From contig JAGGTZ010000021.1 of the NCBI GenBank assembly GCA_021158805.1, forward strand, positions 1 to 7,374: DNA of 7,374 bases, in the 5' to 3' direction. This document shows positions 1-6,625 of the stretch, one piece after another. The notes beneath the pieces were generated by a model. The model was not told the DNA's origin. It did not search any database and saw only the letters and a program-made list of their open reading frames with translations. The stretch comes from Thermoproteota archaeon (lineage in GTDB: Archaea > Korarchaeota > Korarchaeia > Korarchaeales > Korarchaeaceae). Each line of letters opens with the position of its first letter. Position 1 is the stretch's first letter. The translations under genes and the position numbers were made by a program.

Positions 1-341
1 CAGAGGGCAAGCTTAGATCTCCTACTCTAGAGGAGGCGATAGATGCTGGCGCTGTAGAGGTCTTAGAGTTCAAGTTAGATCCTAGGAGGCCCGTAGACTT
101 CAAGAAAGTGGAGGATGAGCTGATATTAGTTGAGATACCTTATAGAGTGGAAAGGGCTAGATCTGAGGGTACTGTTTCTCAGTGGAGGGAAATTACAGCG
201 AAAGCCATGCTTTACTATATGTCGAGGGGATATATAGACTTCGAGGCCGTTTATGATAAGGCAAGCCAGAGAGCATTCCACTTATTATGGAAGCAGTCCT
301 TGGAGACTATATTAAGCGGAAAGGTACCTTTCCATCGATGA
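1..341 (+). CDS. C-terminal part of an unrecognised protein, cut by the window start
   Basis: An open frame runs from base 3 without a stop to TGA at 339-341, so about 112 residues of the C-terminus are visible and the true start lies before the window. The GTG at 108 is an internal valine: the frame is open and protein-like upstream of it (residues such as PTLEEAIDAGAVEVLEFKLD). The segment begins with a mixed helix/strand stretch, then a strand-like ELILVEIPYRVERA, then a long charged and aromatic helical tail ending SGKVPFHR. There is no signal peptide, membrane segment, cysteine motif or nucleotide-binding motif in this part. I do not recognise the family and assign no function. It lies 138 bases upstream of the MmgE/PrpD pseudogene on the same strand, so the two may once have belonged to one catabolic locus; that is inference from position only. 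Confidence 0.75.
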   Translation, partial: EGKLRSPTLEEAIDAGAVEVLEFKLDPRRPVDFKKVEDELILVEIPYRVERARSEGTVSQWREITAKAMLYYMSRGYIDFEAVYDKASQRAFHLLWKQSLETILSGKVPFHR

Positions 342-412
342 TACTATTAATGGAGCGAAGTTCCTGGCCTCGAGAGATGAGTTTCCTCTTATCTGGATTG
401 TTCCTATCCTGA

Positions 413-423
413 GCCTATTTATG
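413..423 (+). promoter_or_regulatory. possible TATA element for the MmgE/PrpD gene
   Basis: The AT-rich CCTATTTATGA lies in the spacer between the first gene and the MmgE/PrpD pseudogene. Archaeal transcription usually begins about 25 bases after the TATA centre, which would place the start near 443-447, upstream of the ribosome-binding site at 471-476. The match to the archaeal TATA consensus is only moderate, and no BRE is clear. Confidence 0.3.
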
Positions 424-436
424 ATAAGGGGAGTAG

Positions 437-451
437 CTAGTTAGTAACTAG
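437..451. promoter_or_regulatory. perfect 15-base palindrome, candidate operator
   Basis: CTAGTTA-G-TAACTAG is an exact inverted repeat with 7-base arms around one central base. It lies just downstream of the TATA-like element and about where transcription of the MmgE/PrpD gene would begin, a usual place for an archaeal repressor site. The one-base centre argues against an RNA hairpin, because the loop would be too small without opening the stem. No regulator gene is in view. A chance palindrome in AT-rich DNA is possible. Confidence 0.3.
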
Positions 452-470
452 ACGAAGAGTTGTTTGGGAA

Positions 471-476
471 GGTGGT
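471..476 (+). promoter_or_regulatory. ribosome-binding site supporting a TTG start
   Basis: GGTGGT lies four bases before the TTG at 480-482. It matches part of the GGAGGTGAT complement of archaeal 16S rRNA 3' ends. No ATG or GTG is available in this frame near the beginning of the homologous region, so this site supports TTG as the original start. Confidence 0.5.
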
Positions 477-479
477 TGA

Positions 480-1772
480 TTGAGTGTAATAGAGGAAATT
501 GTTGAAGAGCTTTGGTCCCTAGAAATTGAAGATCTTCCTGATAACGTGATAAAAGAGGCTGCTAAGGTGCTATTTGATAATATTTCGGTATCTATACTAG
601 GTTATGAGAGATCAGAGAAAGCGAAGAGGTTTGCTTCCCTAGCATATCCAACTGAAAATGGATCGATTGTTTGTGGAGGCTGGTGGAGAACTCCTCCCTC
701 CATGGCTGCTTTAGTGAATGCATTCTCATCTCACGTGTTAGAATTTGATGACTGGTTAGAGGAGGGCCTTGTCCATGCTGGCAGTGCCGTCGTACCGTCA
801 GTTCTCTCAGTGGGAGAGGGAAGGATAAGCTGGAAAGAAGCTCTCTTATCTACAATCATTGGGTACGAGATCACAGCGAGATTCGGCAAAGCACTCAAAG
901 GGAAGCATAATTTTAGGTGGCATATTGCTGCATTAGCTGATCCCTAGGGGCGGCAGCTGCTTCATCAAAAGCACTTGGACTGGATCTTAGAAAAGTCGTA
1001 AACTCTTTATCAATAGCCGCTTACTATGCCTCAGGTCTTCTAAATTCTCCTCCGGGGAACTTGGACGTAGAGCCGTTTAGCCCAGCCTATGCTTCTTTCT
1101 TAGGAGTTACCTCTACACTAATGGCAGGTTTAGGCTTTAGAGGGAGGATTGCCCCAGGAGAGAGTTTTGTATATGAGGATAATGAAGTATTACACGATCT
1201 AGAGGTAGTCAAGAGGCCCGGCTGGGATTATGCTGTCCTATTAAATGGATATAGGTTGTATCCTTGCTGCAGGTATGCCTATAGCCCCGTAGTAGATGCA
1301 CTTGCCCTTAGCAGTGAAGTAGACACTACGAGGAAGTCGAGATCAGAACATTCAATAAGGCCATGGAGGTCGCTAGGATCGAAACCCCCACGAGTTTAGA
1401 AGAAGCTCTCTTTAGTCTAAAGTTTCTAGTAGCTACCTCCCTACTTTATGGGTCCCTTGGGCTTGACAGCATAGAGAGGGCCCTAAATGACCCGAAAGTG
1501 AGGGAAATCGAGCATAAGGTTAAAGTACTTGTGGATATGGAGCTGAGTTCTAGGTTCCCATCAGAACAACCAGCCTTAGTTAGAGTCAAATCGAATGGCA
1601 AATAGCTTGAGAGGGAGGTATACCACCGGGCAACCCATCCAGTCCTGTAGAGCTAGAAGATCTCTTGAATAAGGTTCTCCCTCACCTGAGGGGTGGAACC
1701 GATGTCGTGGTGTTGAATCTATACAAGCAGCTCAAGGCCGGAGACTTCAACAGGATATTAAGTGTTGTCTGA
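480..1772 (+). pseudogene. MmgE/PrpD family protein (2-methylcitrate dehydratase superfamily), frameshifted
   Basis: Members of this family are soluble dehydratases, decarboxylases or isomerases acting on small carboxylic acids (2-methylcitrate dehydratase PrpD, cis-aconitate decarboxylase). The substrate here cannot be told. The N-terminal piece (480 to about 944) carries HVLEFDD at residues 85-91 and a conserved His at 99 in VHAGSAVVPSVLS. The second piece (about 944-1329) starts LGAAAASSKALGLDL and contains YPCCRYAYSPVVDA. The third (about 1330-1605) carries EEVEIRTF and EEALFSLKFLVATSLLYGSLGLD. The fourth (about 1623-1772) reads PPGNPSSPVELEDLLNKV to a TGA at 1770-1772. The pieces are collinear with the family but lie in three successive frames. 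Each junction (near 944, 1329 and 1622) fits loss of one base, and a TAG at 1603-1605 interrupts the third piece. Repaired, the protein would have about 431 residues, near the family length. Its 3' end meets the convergent dppC-like gene with four bases between. Real decay is more likely than recoding; sequencing error remains possible. Confidence 0.88.
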
Positions 1773-1776
1773 GGGA

Positions 1777-2697
1777 TCACCTTCTTAAAACGGGGTTGAC
1801 ATATACCTCAAGGGCTTGACCCACCAATAGAAGTGATAGGACGCTTAGCGATATCATTAGTCCTGGAGGGATCACCCAAGACCACATACCCAGAACCAGA
1901 GCTTGCCTAGAGAATGCGTAATGAAGCATTACCCCCCAGCTCTTCTTGGTAGCATCTCCAAGTCCTAGGAAGCTAAGTGATGCTTCTATTATCATATTAC
2001 TAGCCGTTCTCAGTAAAGTCTCAGCCAAAATTAGAGGGGCCGTGCTGGGAAGTAGATACTTCAGTATTATGTATCGATCTGATGCGCCTACTGCCCTAGC
2101 GCTTTCAACGAATGGTCTCTCCTTAAGAGAAAGAATCATGCTCCTAACTACTCTCGCCACAGTAGGCCAGCTAGTTATAGCCATTGCTATTATCAGCACT
2201 AGGAACATCTGTGTGCCCAACCAAGTGCCCCTGAAGACCATAGTTAGGAATATCACTAACAGGAGATTCGGCATTACCATAAATAAGTCAACTATCCTCA
2301 TGAGGACCTCGTCCACCAATCCCCCCTTATAGCCAGCTACTGTTCCCATGATCACGCCAATCATAACTGCAGTAACCGCCGATACAATCCCTATGGTTAG
2401 GGACACGCTCGCCCCGTAGATTAGTTCGCTCAGGATATCTTGGCCTAAGTCATTCGTTCCTAGTGGGTGCTTCCAGCTAGGAGGCTCTAGCGGCTTTCCA
2501 GTCCTCTCGTACGGATCATAAGGCGCTATATAGGGGGCAAAAAGGGCCATCACGACTATAGTGGAAAATATTATGAGTCCGAAGAGAGAAGCCCTGCTCT
2601 CCCTGAAAACTCTCCAGAAATCCTTTATTTCTTGGATTTTCCTCTGCCATCCAGCTCTCCTGAGGTTTCTAACTAAATCTTCTCTACGTATATCCAT
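1777..2697 (-). CDS. dppC: peptide/nickel-type ABC transporter permease, DppC/OppC family
   Basis: This is the second channel-forming permease of an Opp/Dpp-type importer in the cell membrane. The 306-residue protein has the normal family length. An N-terminal cytoplasmic stretch (1-36) precedes the first membrane helix at about 37-56. The OppC hallmark HPLGTNDLGQDILSELIYGA lies at 77-96, and further helices lie at about 98-121, 140-152, 163-175, 218-243 and 272-294. The EAA coupling loop that contacts the ATPases is FVESARAVGASDRYIILKYL at 196-215, followed by LPSTAPLI. The ATG is preceded by GAGGGG (2703-2708 on the other strand), which overlaps the stop of the upstream permease gene; nine bases separate the genes, so translation is probably coupled. 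It is the last gene of the - strand unit and its TGA lies four bases from the end of the convergent pseudogene. No key family feature is missing. The symbol denotes the family; the substrate is not proven. Confidence 0.93.
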   Translation of the reverse strand: MDIRREDLVRNLRRAGWQRKIQEIKDFWRVFRESRASLFGLIIFSTIVVMALFAPYIAPYDPYERTGKPLEPPSWKHPLGTNDLGQDILSELIYGASVSLTIGIVSAVTAVMIGVIMGTVAGYKGGLVDEVLMRIVDLFMVMPNLLLVIFLTMVFRGTWLGTQMFLVLIIAMAITSWPTVARVVRSMILSLKERPFVESARAVGASDRYIILKYLLPSTAPLILAETLLRTASNMIIEASLSFLGLGDATKKSWGVMLHYAFSRQALVLGMWSWVIPPGLMISLSVLSLLLVGQALEVYVNPVLRR

Positions 2698-2706
2698 GCT
2701 ATCCCC

Positions 2707-3684
2707 TCATGTAACCCTAACTCTCGGATCTAAGAGGGCATAGAGGATGTCTGCTACCAAGTTAGCCAGTAATACAGTCAACGTCATTATTAGGAATGTA
2801 CCCTGCACTAGGAAGTAGTCATCATTCATTATAGCCTCGAATACCAATCTCCCCATCCCAGGGTAGCTGAAAACGGTCTCAGTGAGTATTGCGCCGTTTA
2901 TCATGAAACCAAATCTCAATGCTGTTACAGTGACCATAGGTAGTATGGCAACCCTGGCAGCATGTCTATACATTATCCTACCTTCGGAAAGGCCTTTCAG
3001 CCTTGCCATCCATACAAAGTCTTGGCCCATGACCTCTATCATGGAATTCCTCATGTAAAGCATGTACATTCCGATCTCTCTTATGATTAGCACCGTGATT
3101 GGTAGTAGAGCATGCCATAGCACATCTACTGCATAATCAAACACAGTTGGAAACTCCTTTCCAGGAGTGACAGAACCTGCTAGAGGAAATAGACCGAGAT
3201 AGTAACCAAAGAACATAAGGAACAGGAGAGCCAACCAGAAGTGCGGTGTGCTCCTAATGAAGAGGGCTATTGAAGTTATAGTGGTATCGTACCTAGTTCT
3301 ATGTCTCCATGCGGTCTTCATCCCTAGGTAAATGCTCAGTATCGTGGAGATTATTATGGCTGGCAATAATAAAAGGAGAGTCCAAGGGAGCCTTTCCATT
3401 ATCACATTAATCACTGGCTTTTGATAGTAAAGGGAGTAGCCCAGTTCTCCCCTGAATGCATTGATGATGAAATCGAGGTACTGCTCCCATAGTGGCTTAT
3501 CTAGTCCATAGACCGCTTTTATCATTTCAACTTGCTCTGGGGTAATTCTGGGATCCTCTAAAACCAGTGTACCGAAAGGATCGCCAACCAGCCTCACCAT
3601 TATAAAGACAAACGTAACTGCCGCAATGAAGGTCACGAGTAAAGCTATAATCTTTCTTACTAGGAGTGAGATGTAGCCCCCCAT
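2707..3684 (-). CDS. dppB: peptide/nickel-type ABC transporter permease, DppB/OppB family
   Basis: This is the first channel-forming permease of the importer and pairs with the DppC-type subunit. The 325-residue length fits the family. The first membrane helix is at about 11-33, followed by the usual external segment with ITPEQVEMIKAVYGLDKPLWEQY (47-69) and the GELGYSLYYQKPV element (79-91). Further helices lie at about 100-121, 147-167, 189-211, 245-269 and 290-317. The EAA coupling loop is DFVWMARLKGLSEGRIMYRH at 222-241, followed by LPMVTVTALRFGFMINGAILTE, and the C-terminus has the typical YALLDPRVR. The ATG is preceded by AAGGTG at a seven-base distance on the - strand, a good ribosome-binding site. 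It lies 59 bases downstream of the binding-protein gene and nine bases upstream of the dppC-like gene. No defect is visible. Archaeal members can also carry oligosaccharides, so the substrate is open. Confidence 0.93.
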   Translation of the reverse strand: MGGYISLLVRKIIALLVTFIAAVTFVFIMVRLVGDPFGTLVLEDPRITPEQVEMIKAVYGLDKPLWEQYLDFIINAFRGELGYSLYYQKPVINVIMERLPWTLLLLLPAIIISTILSIYLGMKTAWRHRTRYDTTITSIALFIRSTPHFWLALLFLMFFGYYLGLFPLAGSVTPGKEFPTVFDYAVDVLWHALLPITVLIIREIGMYMLYMRNSMIEVMGQDFVWMARLKGLSEGRIMYRHAARVAILPMVTVTALRFGFMINGAILTETVFSYPGMGRLVFEAIMNDDYFLVQGTFLIMTLTVLLANLVADILYALLDPRVRVT

Positions 3685-3721
3685 CAGTTAACACCTTAAT
3701 TGGTTAGAATAAGGATCCTAG

Positions 3722-3738
3722 CTAGAAAAAGAAATGGG
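3722..3738 (-). terminator. T-rich tract after the binding-protein gene, possible partial terminator
   Basis: Read on the - strand, the 59-base gap after the binding-protein stop begins with a pyrimidine-rich run containing TTTCTTTTT (complement of 3726-3734). Archaeal transcription often ends at U-rich tracts without a hairpin. A weak terminator here would give more binding protein than permease, a common arrangement in importers. No strong stem precedes it, so this is suggestive only. Confidence 0.3.
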
Positions 3739-3743
3739 TTAGG

Positions 3744-5498
3744 CTAGGATCTCCTCAGTGAGAACAGTATCATTAGTACAATTATTATGAGAGCGATGAG
3801 TACCCCGGCTATAGAGATTATTGGGGGTCCCATCTCCGTCTTTGTTAATGTGGTCGTAGCATATGTTGTCTTTACGGTAGTGGGAGCTTTAGGTCTCAAG
3901 TTAAGCAGTGTGTACCTATTTAATATCCAATCAAATTTTACTTCGACCCATCCCTCGAATCTATCTGTCCTGTATGGGTTAATTATTACAGGGTAGTATA
4001 GAGTGATCAGAGGTAACACATCCGCAAGTTTCCTCTCTATATTACAGACTATCTCCTTTCTCTTAGATCTATCAATTGTTATAGCTTGCTGCTCCAAGAG
4101 CCGATCGATCTCTGGATCTGACAATAGGTAGTAGTTTGCTGAAGCGTTTGTCTTGAACCTAACCCTCATAAAATCAGGATCTGGTTCAGTACCAGAACCG
4201 AGTATGAAGCTGTCTAACTTATGAGCCTTTATACCAGGCCAGACAACGCCTTTCCAGTCACCAACACGTACAACTGCCTTAACGCCGATTTCCTTCAGGT
4301 AATCTCTTATCATCTCAGCTGCTCTCACCCTAGCAGGATCATAGCTCGGTGGATATATCTCGAATTTTATTTCTCTACCATCAGGCGTCTCCCTTATACC
4401 ATCTCCATCCCTGTCTATCCAATTGAGTTCATCGAGAAGCTGTCTTGCCTTATCTGGGTCATATGTATACATCTCAGCTGCTTCCTTGCAGAACCACTCT
4501 TTCCATACGGGTGGGATTATCCCATAGCTGCCAGGCTCTCCAGCTCCAAGTCTAGCTATCTCTATTATCTCAGTTAGATTTATAGCGTATGCCATTGCTT
4601 TCCTGAATTTAATCTCAGTAAACGGGAAGTGTTGCAGGTTAAAGCCCCAGTGGTAGAAGTAGGGCCTCAGATATCTGTGGACATTCACTCCAGCAGCTTT
4701 AAGATCTTCCTCTACAGCGGGATTTATAGCAAGGTGAATGGCGACATCTATTTCTCCCTTCTTAATCATCATTACTTGAGTATCGGCCTCCTTGACAAAC
4801 CTTATAACCACATTCTTCACGGATGGGGCGCCTTTCCAGTAGTTCTCATTGGCAGTAAATCTAATGTACTCATCGGGTCTATACTCAGCTATTTTGTAGG
4901 GACCTGTTCCTATCACTTCGGATATCTTGGGTTCATACTTAGAAGCCGTGAAATTTTCATTATTGACTATAGGTTCCCATATATGCTTGGGGACTATTGG
5001 GTTTGTTAGCATTGTAGAGACTACCGCAGCAAAGGGCTCAGTTAGGTACATCTTGAACATGTAGTCGTCCACCACTTCAATGTGATCTAAGTACTCCATA
5101 TCGGAAAAGCCTCTTCTGGCTGTTGGATCCTTCTTGAAGTACTCATAGGTGAACTTCACGTCCTCAGCAGTGAGAGGTTTGCCGTCCTGCCACAGTATCC
5201 CCTCCCTGAGCCGGATCGTCCAGACCTTACCATCGGACGATACATTCCAAGATTCAGCTAGCCATGGAACATATTTAGATTCAGGACCAATTGTAGCTAG
5301 CGGTTCATAGATAAAATTTAGGACGATTATCGTCCATGAAGAGGTACCAGACCAGACATTAAGTGTCTGAGGAGGGCTTGGTAAAGCTATTCTTAATGTC
5401 GGCTCCTCAGCTACACTCAAGGAAGCCGTAGGAGTGATTATCATCAAGAGTGAGAACATAACTAATACGTATCTCATCAGAGGAGCAACCTTAATCAT
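3744..5498 (-). CDS. dppA: extracellular solute-binding protein, SBP family 5 (peptide/oligosaccharide), membrane-anchored
   Basis: This is the substrate receptor of the importer, acting outside the cell membrane. I choose the ATG at 5496-5498 (584 residues) over the upstream ATG at 5538-5540, because GAGGTGAT lies four bases before it and would be coding sequence if the longer form were used. A signal peptide follows at residues 8-30 (MRYVLVMFSLLMIITPTAS). The family 5 domain spans about 62-456, with WTIRLREGILWQDGKPLTAE at 93-112 and GTGPYKIAEY at 197-206. A DRDGDG loop at 362-367, of the calcium-binding type, is common in this family. There is no lipobox cysteine. After a threonine-rich linker (about 538-556), which may be O-glycosylated, comes one hydrophobic helix (about 559-580) and a short basic tail, the usual archaeal way to tether binding proteins. 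It is the first gene of the - strand unit. Peptide is the likely substrate by family; some archaeal homologues bind cellobiose or other sugars. Confidence 0.92.
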   Translation of the reverse strand: MIKVAPLMRYVLVMFSLLMIITPTASLSVAEEPTLRIALPSPPQTLNVWSGTSSWTIIVLNFIYEPLATIGPESKYVPWLAESWNVSSDGKVWTIRLREGILWQDGKPLTAEDVKFTYEYFKKDPTARRGFSDMEYLDHIEVVDDYMFKMYLTEPFAAVVSTMLTNPIVPKHIWEPIVNNENFTASKYEPKISEVIGTGPYKIAEYRPDEYIRFTANENYWKGAPSVKNVVIRFVKEADTQVMMIKKGEIDVAIHLAINPAVEEDLKAAGVNVHRYLRPYFYHWGFNLQHFPFTEIKFRKAMAYAINLTEIIEIARLGAGEPGSYGIIPPVWKEWFCKEAAEMYTYDPDKARQLLDELNWIDRDGDGIRETPDGREIKFEIYPPSYDPARVRAAEMIRDYLKEIGVKAVVRVGDWKGVVWPGIKAHKLDSFILGSGTEPDPDFMRVRFKTNASANYYLLSDPEIDRLLEQQAITIDRSKRKEIVCNIERKLADVLPLITLYYPVIINPYRTDRFEGWVEVKFDWILNRYTLLNLRPKAPTTVKTTYATTTLTKTEMGPPIISIAGVLIALIIIVLMILFSLRRS

Positions 5499-5502
5499 GA
5501 TA

Positions 5503-5510
5503 ATCACCTC
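5503..5510 (-). promoter_or_regulatory. strong ribosome-binding site fixing the binding-protein start
   Basis: The - strand reads GAGGTGAT-TATC-ATG, a full match to the archaeal anti-Shine-Dalgarno complement at normal distance from the ATG at 5496-5498. The longer frame beginning at 5540 has no comparable site before it and would put 14 residues (starting MFPWRNLIPY) ahead of the signal peptide. Confidence 0.8.
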
Positions 5511-5538
5511 GTAAGGGATGAGGTTCCTCCAAGGAAAC

Positions 5539-5547
5539 ATTATTTAG
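5539..5547. promoter_or_regulatory. TATA-like element between the divergent transporter units
   Basis: TTATTTAGG on the + strand, read CCTAAATAA on the - strand, is AT-rich and sits in the ~90-base divergent intergenic region. Used leftward, it would start transcription near 5518, just before the binding-protein ribosome-binding site. Used rightward, it would start near 5568, about 20 bases before the ATPase ATG. A second candidate for the leftward unit is TTTATAGG (complement of 5583-5590). Which is used cannot be decided from sequence. Confidence 0.35.
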
Positions 5548-5589
5548 GGGATAATGGCTTATCGAGACCCGAAGGGTGGGTACCTATAA

Positions 5590-6570
5590 ATGTATCCCTC
5601 AGGGACAACCAGCCGATCTTTACTTGAGGTAAGGGACTTACAGGTAGTATACGAAACTCGCTTAGGTAGAGTAGATGCCGTCTCTCGAGTTTCCTTCTAC
5701 ATCGATAGGAGAGAATTCTTTGGACTTGGTGGAGAATCTGGATGTGGAAAAAGCACAGTCGCCTATTCTCTTGTCAGAGAGGTACCCGCTCCTGGGAGGA
5801 TAGTAGGTGGTAAGGTCCTCCTAGATGGTAGAGACATACTGTCCCTACGTGAGGAGGAAGTTAGGAAGATAAGATGGAAGGAAATTAGCGTAATACCTCA
5901 AGCGGCTATGAATGCCCTTAATCCCATATATACGATCGGTGACCAGATAGCGGAAGTGATAATGGAACATGAACTCTCATCAAAGAGAGATGCGCTAGCT
6001 AGGGCGGAAGAACTCCTTGACTTGGTGGGAGTTGGAGGGCATAGGTTAAGAAGCTACCCACATGAGCTTTCAGGCGGCCAAAAACAGAGAGCAGTGATAG
6101 CAATGGCTTTGGCTCTCAATCCTTCCTTAGTGGTAGCGGATGAGCCTACGACAGCTTTAGATGTAGTAGTACAAGCCCAGATCCTCGACTTGTTTAAGAA
6201 GATGAAAATGGAGCTTGGTATGTCACTCATGTTCATATCTCATGATCTCGCCACTATGTTTGATCTCGTCGATAGGATAGCAATAATGTATGCAGGGAAG
6301 ATAGTGGAGATAGGACCAGCTGCTAAGGTAGCTGATGATCCCCTACATCCCTATACAGAGCTTCTGGTGAGATCTATCCCTAGAATCGAGCGAAATAGAA
6401 GGGGAAAGCTTGAATATATACGGGGATCTCCTCCAAACCTTCTCAAACCACCCTCTGCTTGTAGATTCCATCCTAGGTGTCCTAAGAGGTTCAAGCCATG
6501 TGCTGATAGAGAGCCCCTTCTTATAGAGGTAGAGAGGGGTCGATGGGTTGCTTGCCATCTTTTCGCCTGA
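5590..6570 (+). CDS. dppD: peptide/nickel-type ABC transporter ATPase, DppD/OppD family
   Basis: This is one of the two ATP-hydrolysing subunits that dock from the cytoplasm on the permease EAA loops. The 326-residue protein carries Walker A GESGCGKST at 48-56, Q-loop Gln104 in VIPQAAMNALNP, signature LSGGQ at 160-164, Walker B VVADE at 181-185, D-loop ALD at 189-191 and switch His218 in ISHDL. The C-terminal oligopeptide-ATPase extension is complete, with HPYTELLVRSIP at 253-264 and four cysteines (291, 297, 304, 322) in CRFHPRCPKRFKPC and ACHLF. This cysteine pattern is typical of the family and has been linked to an iron-sulfur cluster in OppD-type subunits; cluster binding here is inference. 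The ATG at 5590 is preceded by GGGTGGG at 5574-5580, a somewhat distant ribosome-binding site. The gene is divergent from the binding-protein unit and 55 bases upstream of the second ATPase. A 51-base stretch (6270-6320) is identical to that gene. Confidence 0.94.
   Translation: MYPSGTTSRSLLEVRDLQVVYETRLGRVDAVSRVSFYIDRREFFGLGGESGCGKSTVAYSLVREVPAPGRIVGGKVLLDGRDILSLREEEVRKIRWKEISVIPQAAMNALNPIYTIGDQIAEVIMEHELSSKRDALARAEELLDLVGVGGHRLRSYPHELSGGQKQRAVIAMALALNPSLVVADEPTTALDVVVQAQILDLFKKMKMELGMSLMFISHDLATMFDLVDRIAIMYAGKIVEIGPAAKVADDPLHPYTELLVRSIPRIERNRRGKLEYIRGSPPNLLKPPSACRFHPRCPKRFKPCADREPLLIEVERGRWVACHLFA
6270..6320 (+). repeat. 51-base perfect direct repeat, copy 1 (in dppD)
   Basis: This stretch is identical base for base to 7303-7353 in the next gene and lies in the same codon phase in both. 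It encodes DRIAIMYAGKIVEIGPA, just after the switch-histidine region. The protein motif is conserved in the family, but identity at every silent position is not expected given that other motifs shared by the two genes use different codons. Confidence 0.95.
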
Positions 6571-6581
6571 AATCCCTCCGG

Positions 6582-6587
6582 TTTTTT
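6582..6587 (+). terminator. T6 tract between the two ATPase genes
   Basis: Six T's begin 12 bases after the dppD stop, followed by ATGGTTATATG. The run could act as a weak archaeal U-tract terminator. Equally, the AT-rich block (about 6581-6597) could be a TATA element of an internal promoter for the second ATPase, with transcription starting near 6612-6621. The sequence does not decide between these. Confidence 0.25.
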
Positions 6588-6600
6588 ATGGTTATATGTG

Positions 6601-6613
6601 CCCAATTCTTGGG
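6601..6613 (+). promoter_or_regulatory. small inverted repeat just before the second ATPase ribosome-binding site
   Basis: CCCAA-TTC-TTGGG is a perfect 5-base stem with a three-base loop. Its right arm abuts the purine-rich GAGCGGTGGT that precedes the ATG at 6626, the GGTGGT lying at 6617-6622. In RNA it could modulate access to the ribosome-binding site, but the stem is short. Confidence 0.25.
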
Positions 6614-6625
6614 AGCGGTGGTCCC

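Noticed and set aside
108..341. A separate 77-residue gene starting at GTG 108
   Set aside because: The same frame is open and protein-like back to the window start, so this is the end of a longer gene, not a small one.
337..444. Frames just after the first gene: a hydrophobic open stretch in one frame (337-444) and a 24-residue ATG frame at 338 overlapping the TGA
   Set aside because: Both are short, lack a ribosome-binding site that decides a start, and resemble nothing I recognise. I cannot exclude that the first is a frameshifted tail of the upstream gene, but nothing supports it.
1061..1399. Independent small genes at 1061-1399 and 1363-1605
   Set aside because: Their residues continue the MmgE/PrpD family sequence across frame breaks; the last ~22 residues of the first are out of frame. 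They are fragments of one pseudogene.
940..1623. Programmed frameshifting or TAG readthrough (pyrrolysine-like) keeping the MmgE/PrpD gene alive
   Set aside because: There are three unrelated junctions without a common slippery sequence or evident downstream structure, plus a stop with no supporting context. Mutation or sequencing error is simpler.
1774..1788. A strong ribosome-binding-like AAGGTGATCC on the - strand at the end of dppC
   Set aside because: It forms the last dppC codons and stop. No start codon follows at a suitable distance, and no open - strand frame lies beyond it.
1946..2332. Open frames opposite the transporter genes (1946-2332, 2561-2743, 3787-3996, 4221-4577, 4629-5009 on +; several on - within 6054-6605)
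   Set aside because: They lie antisense to well-supported conserved genes and show no family features; they are shadows of those genes.
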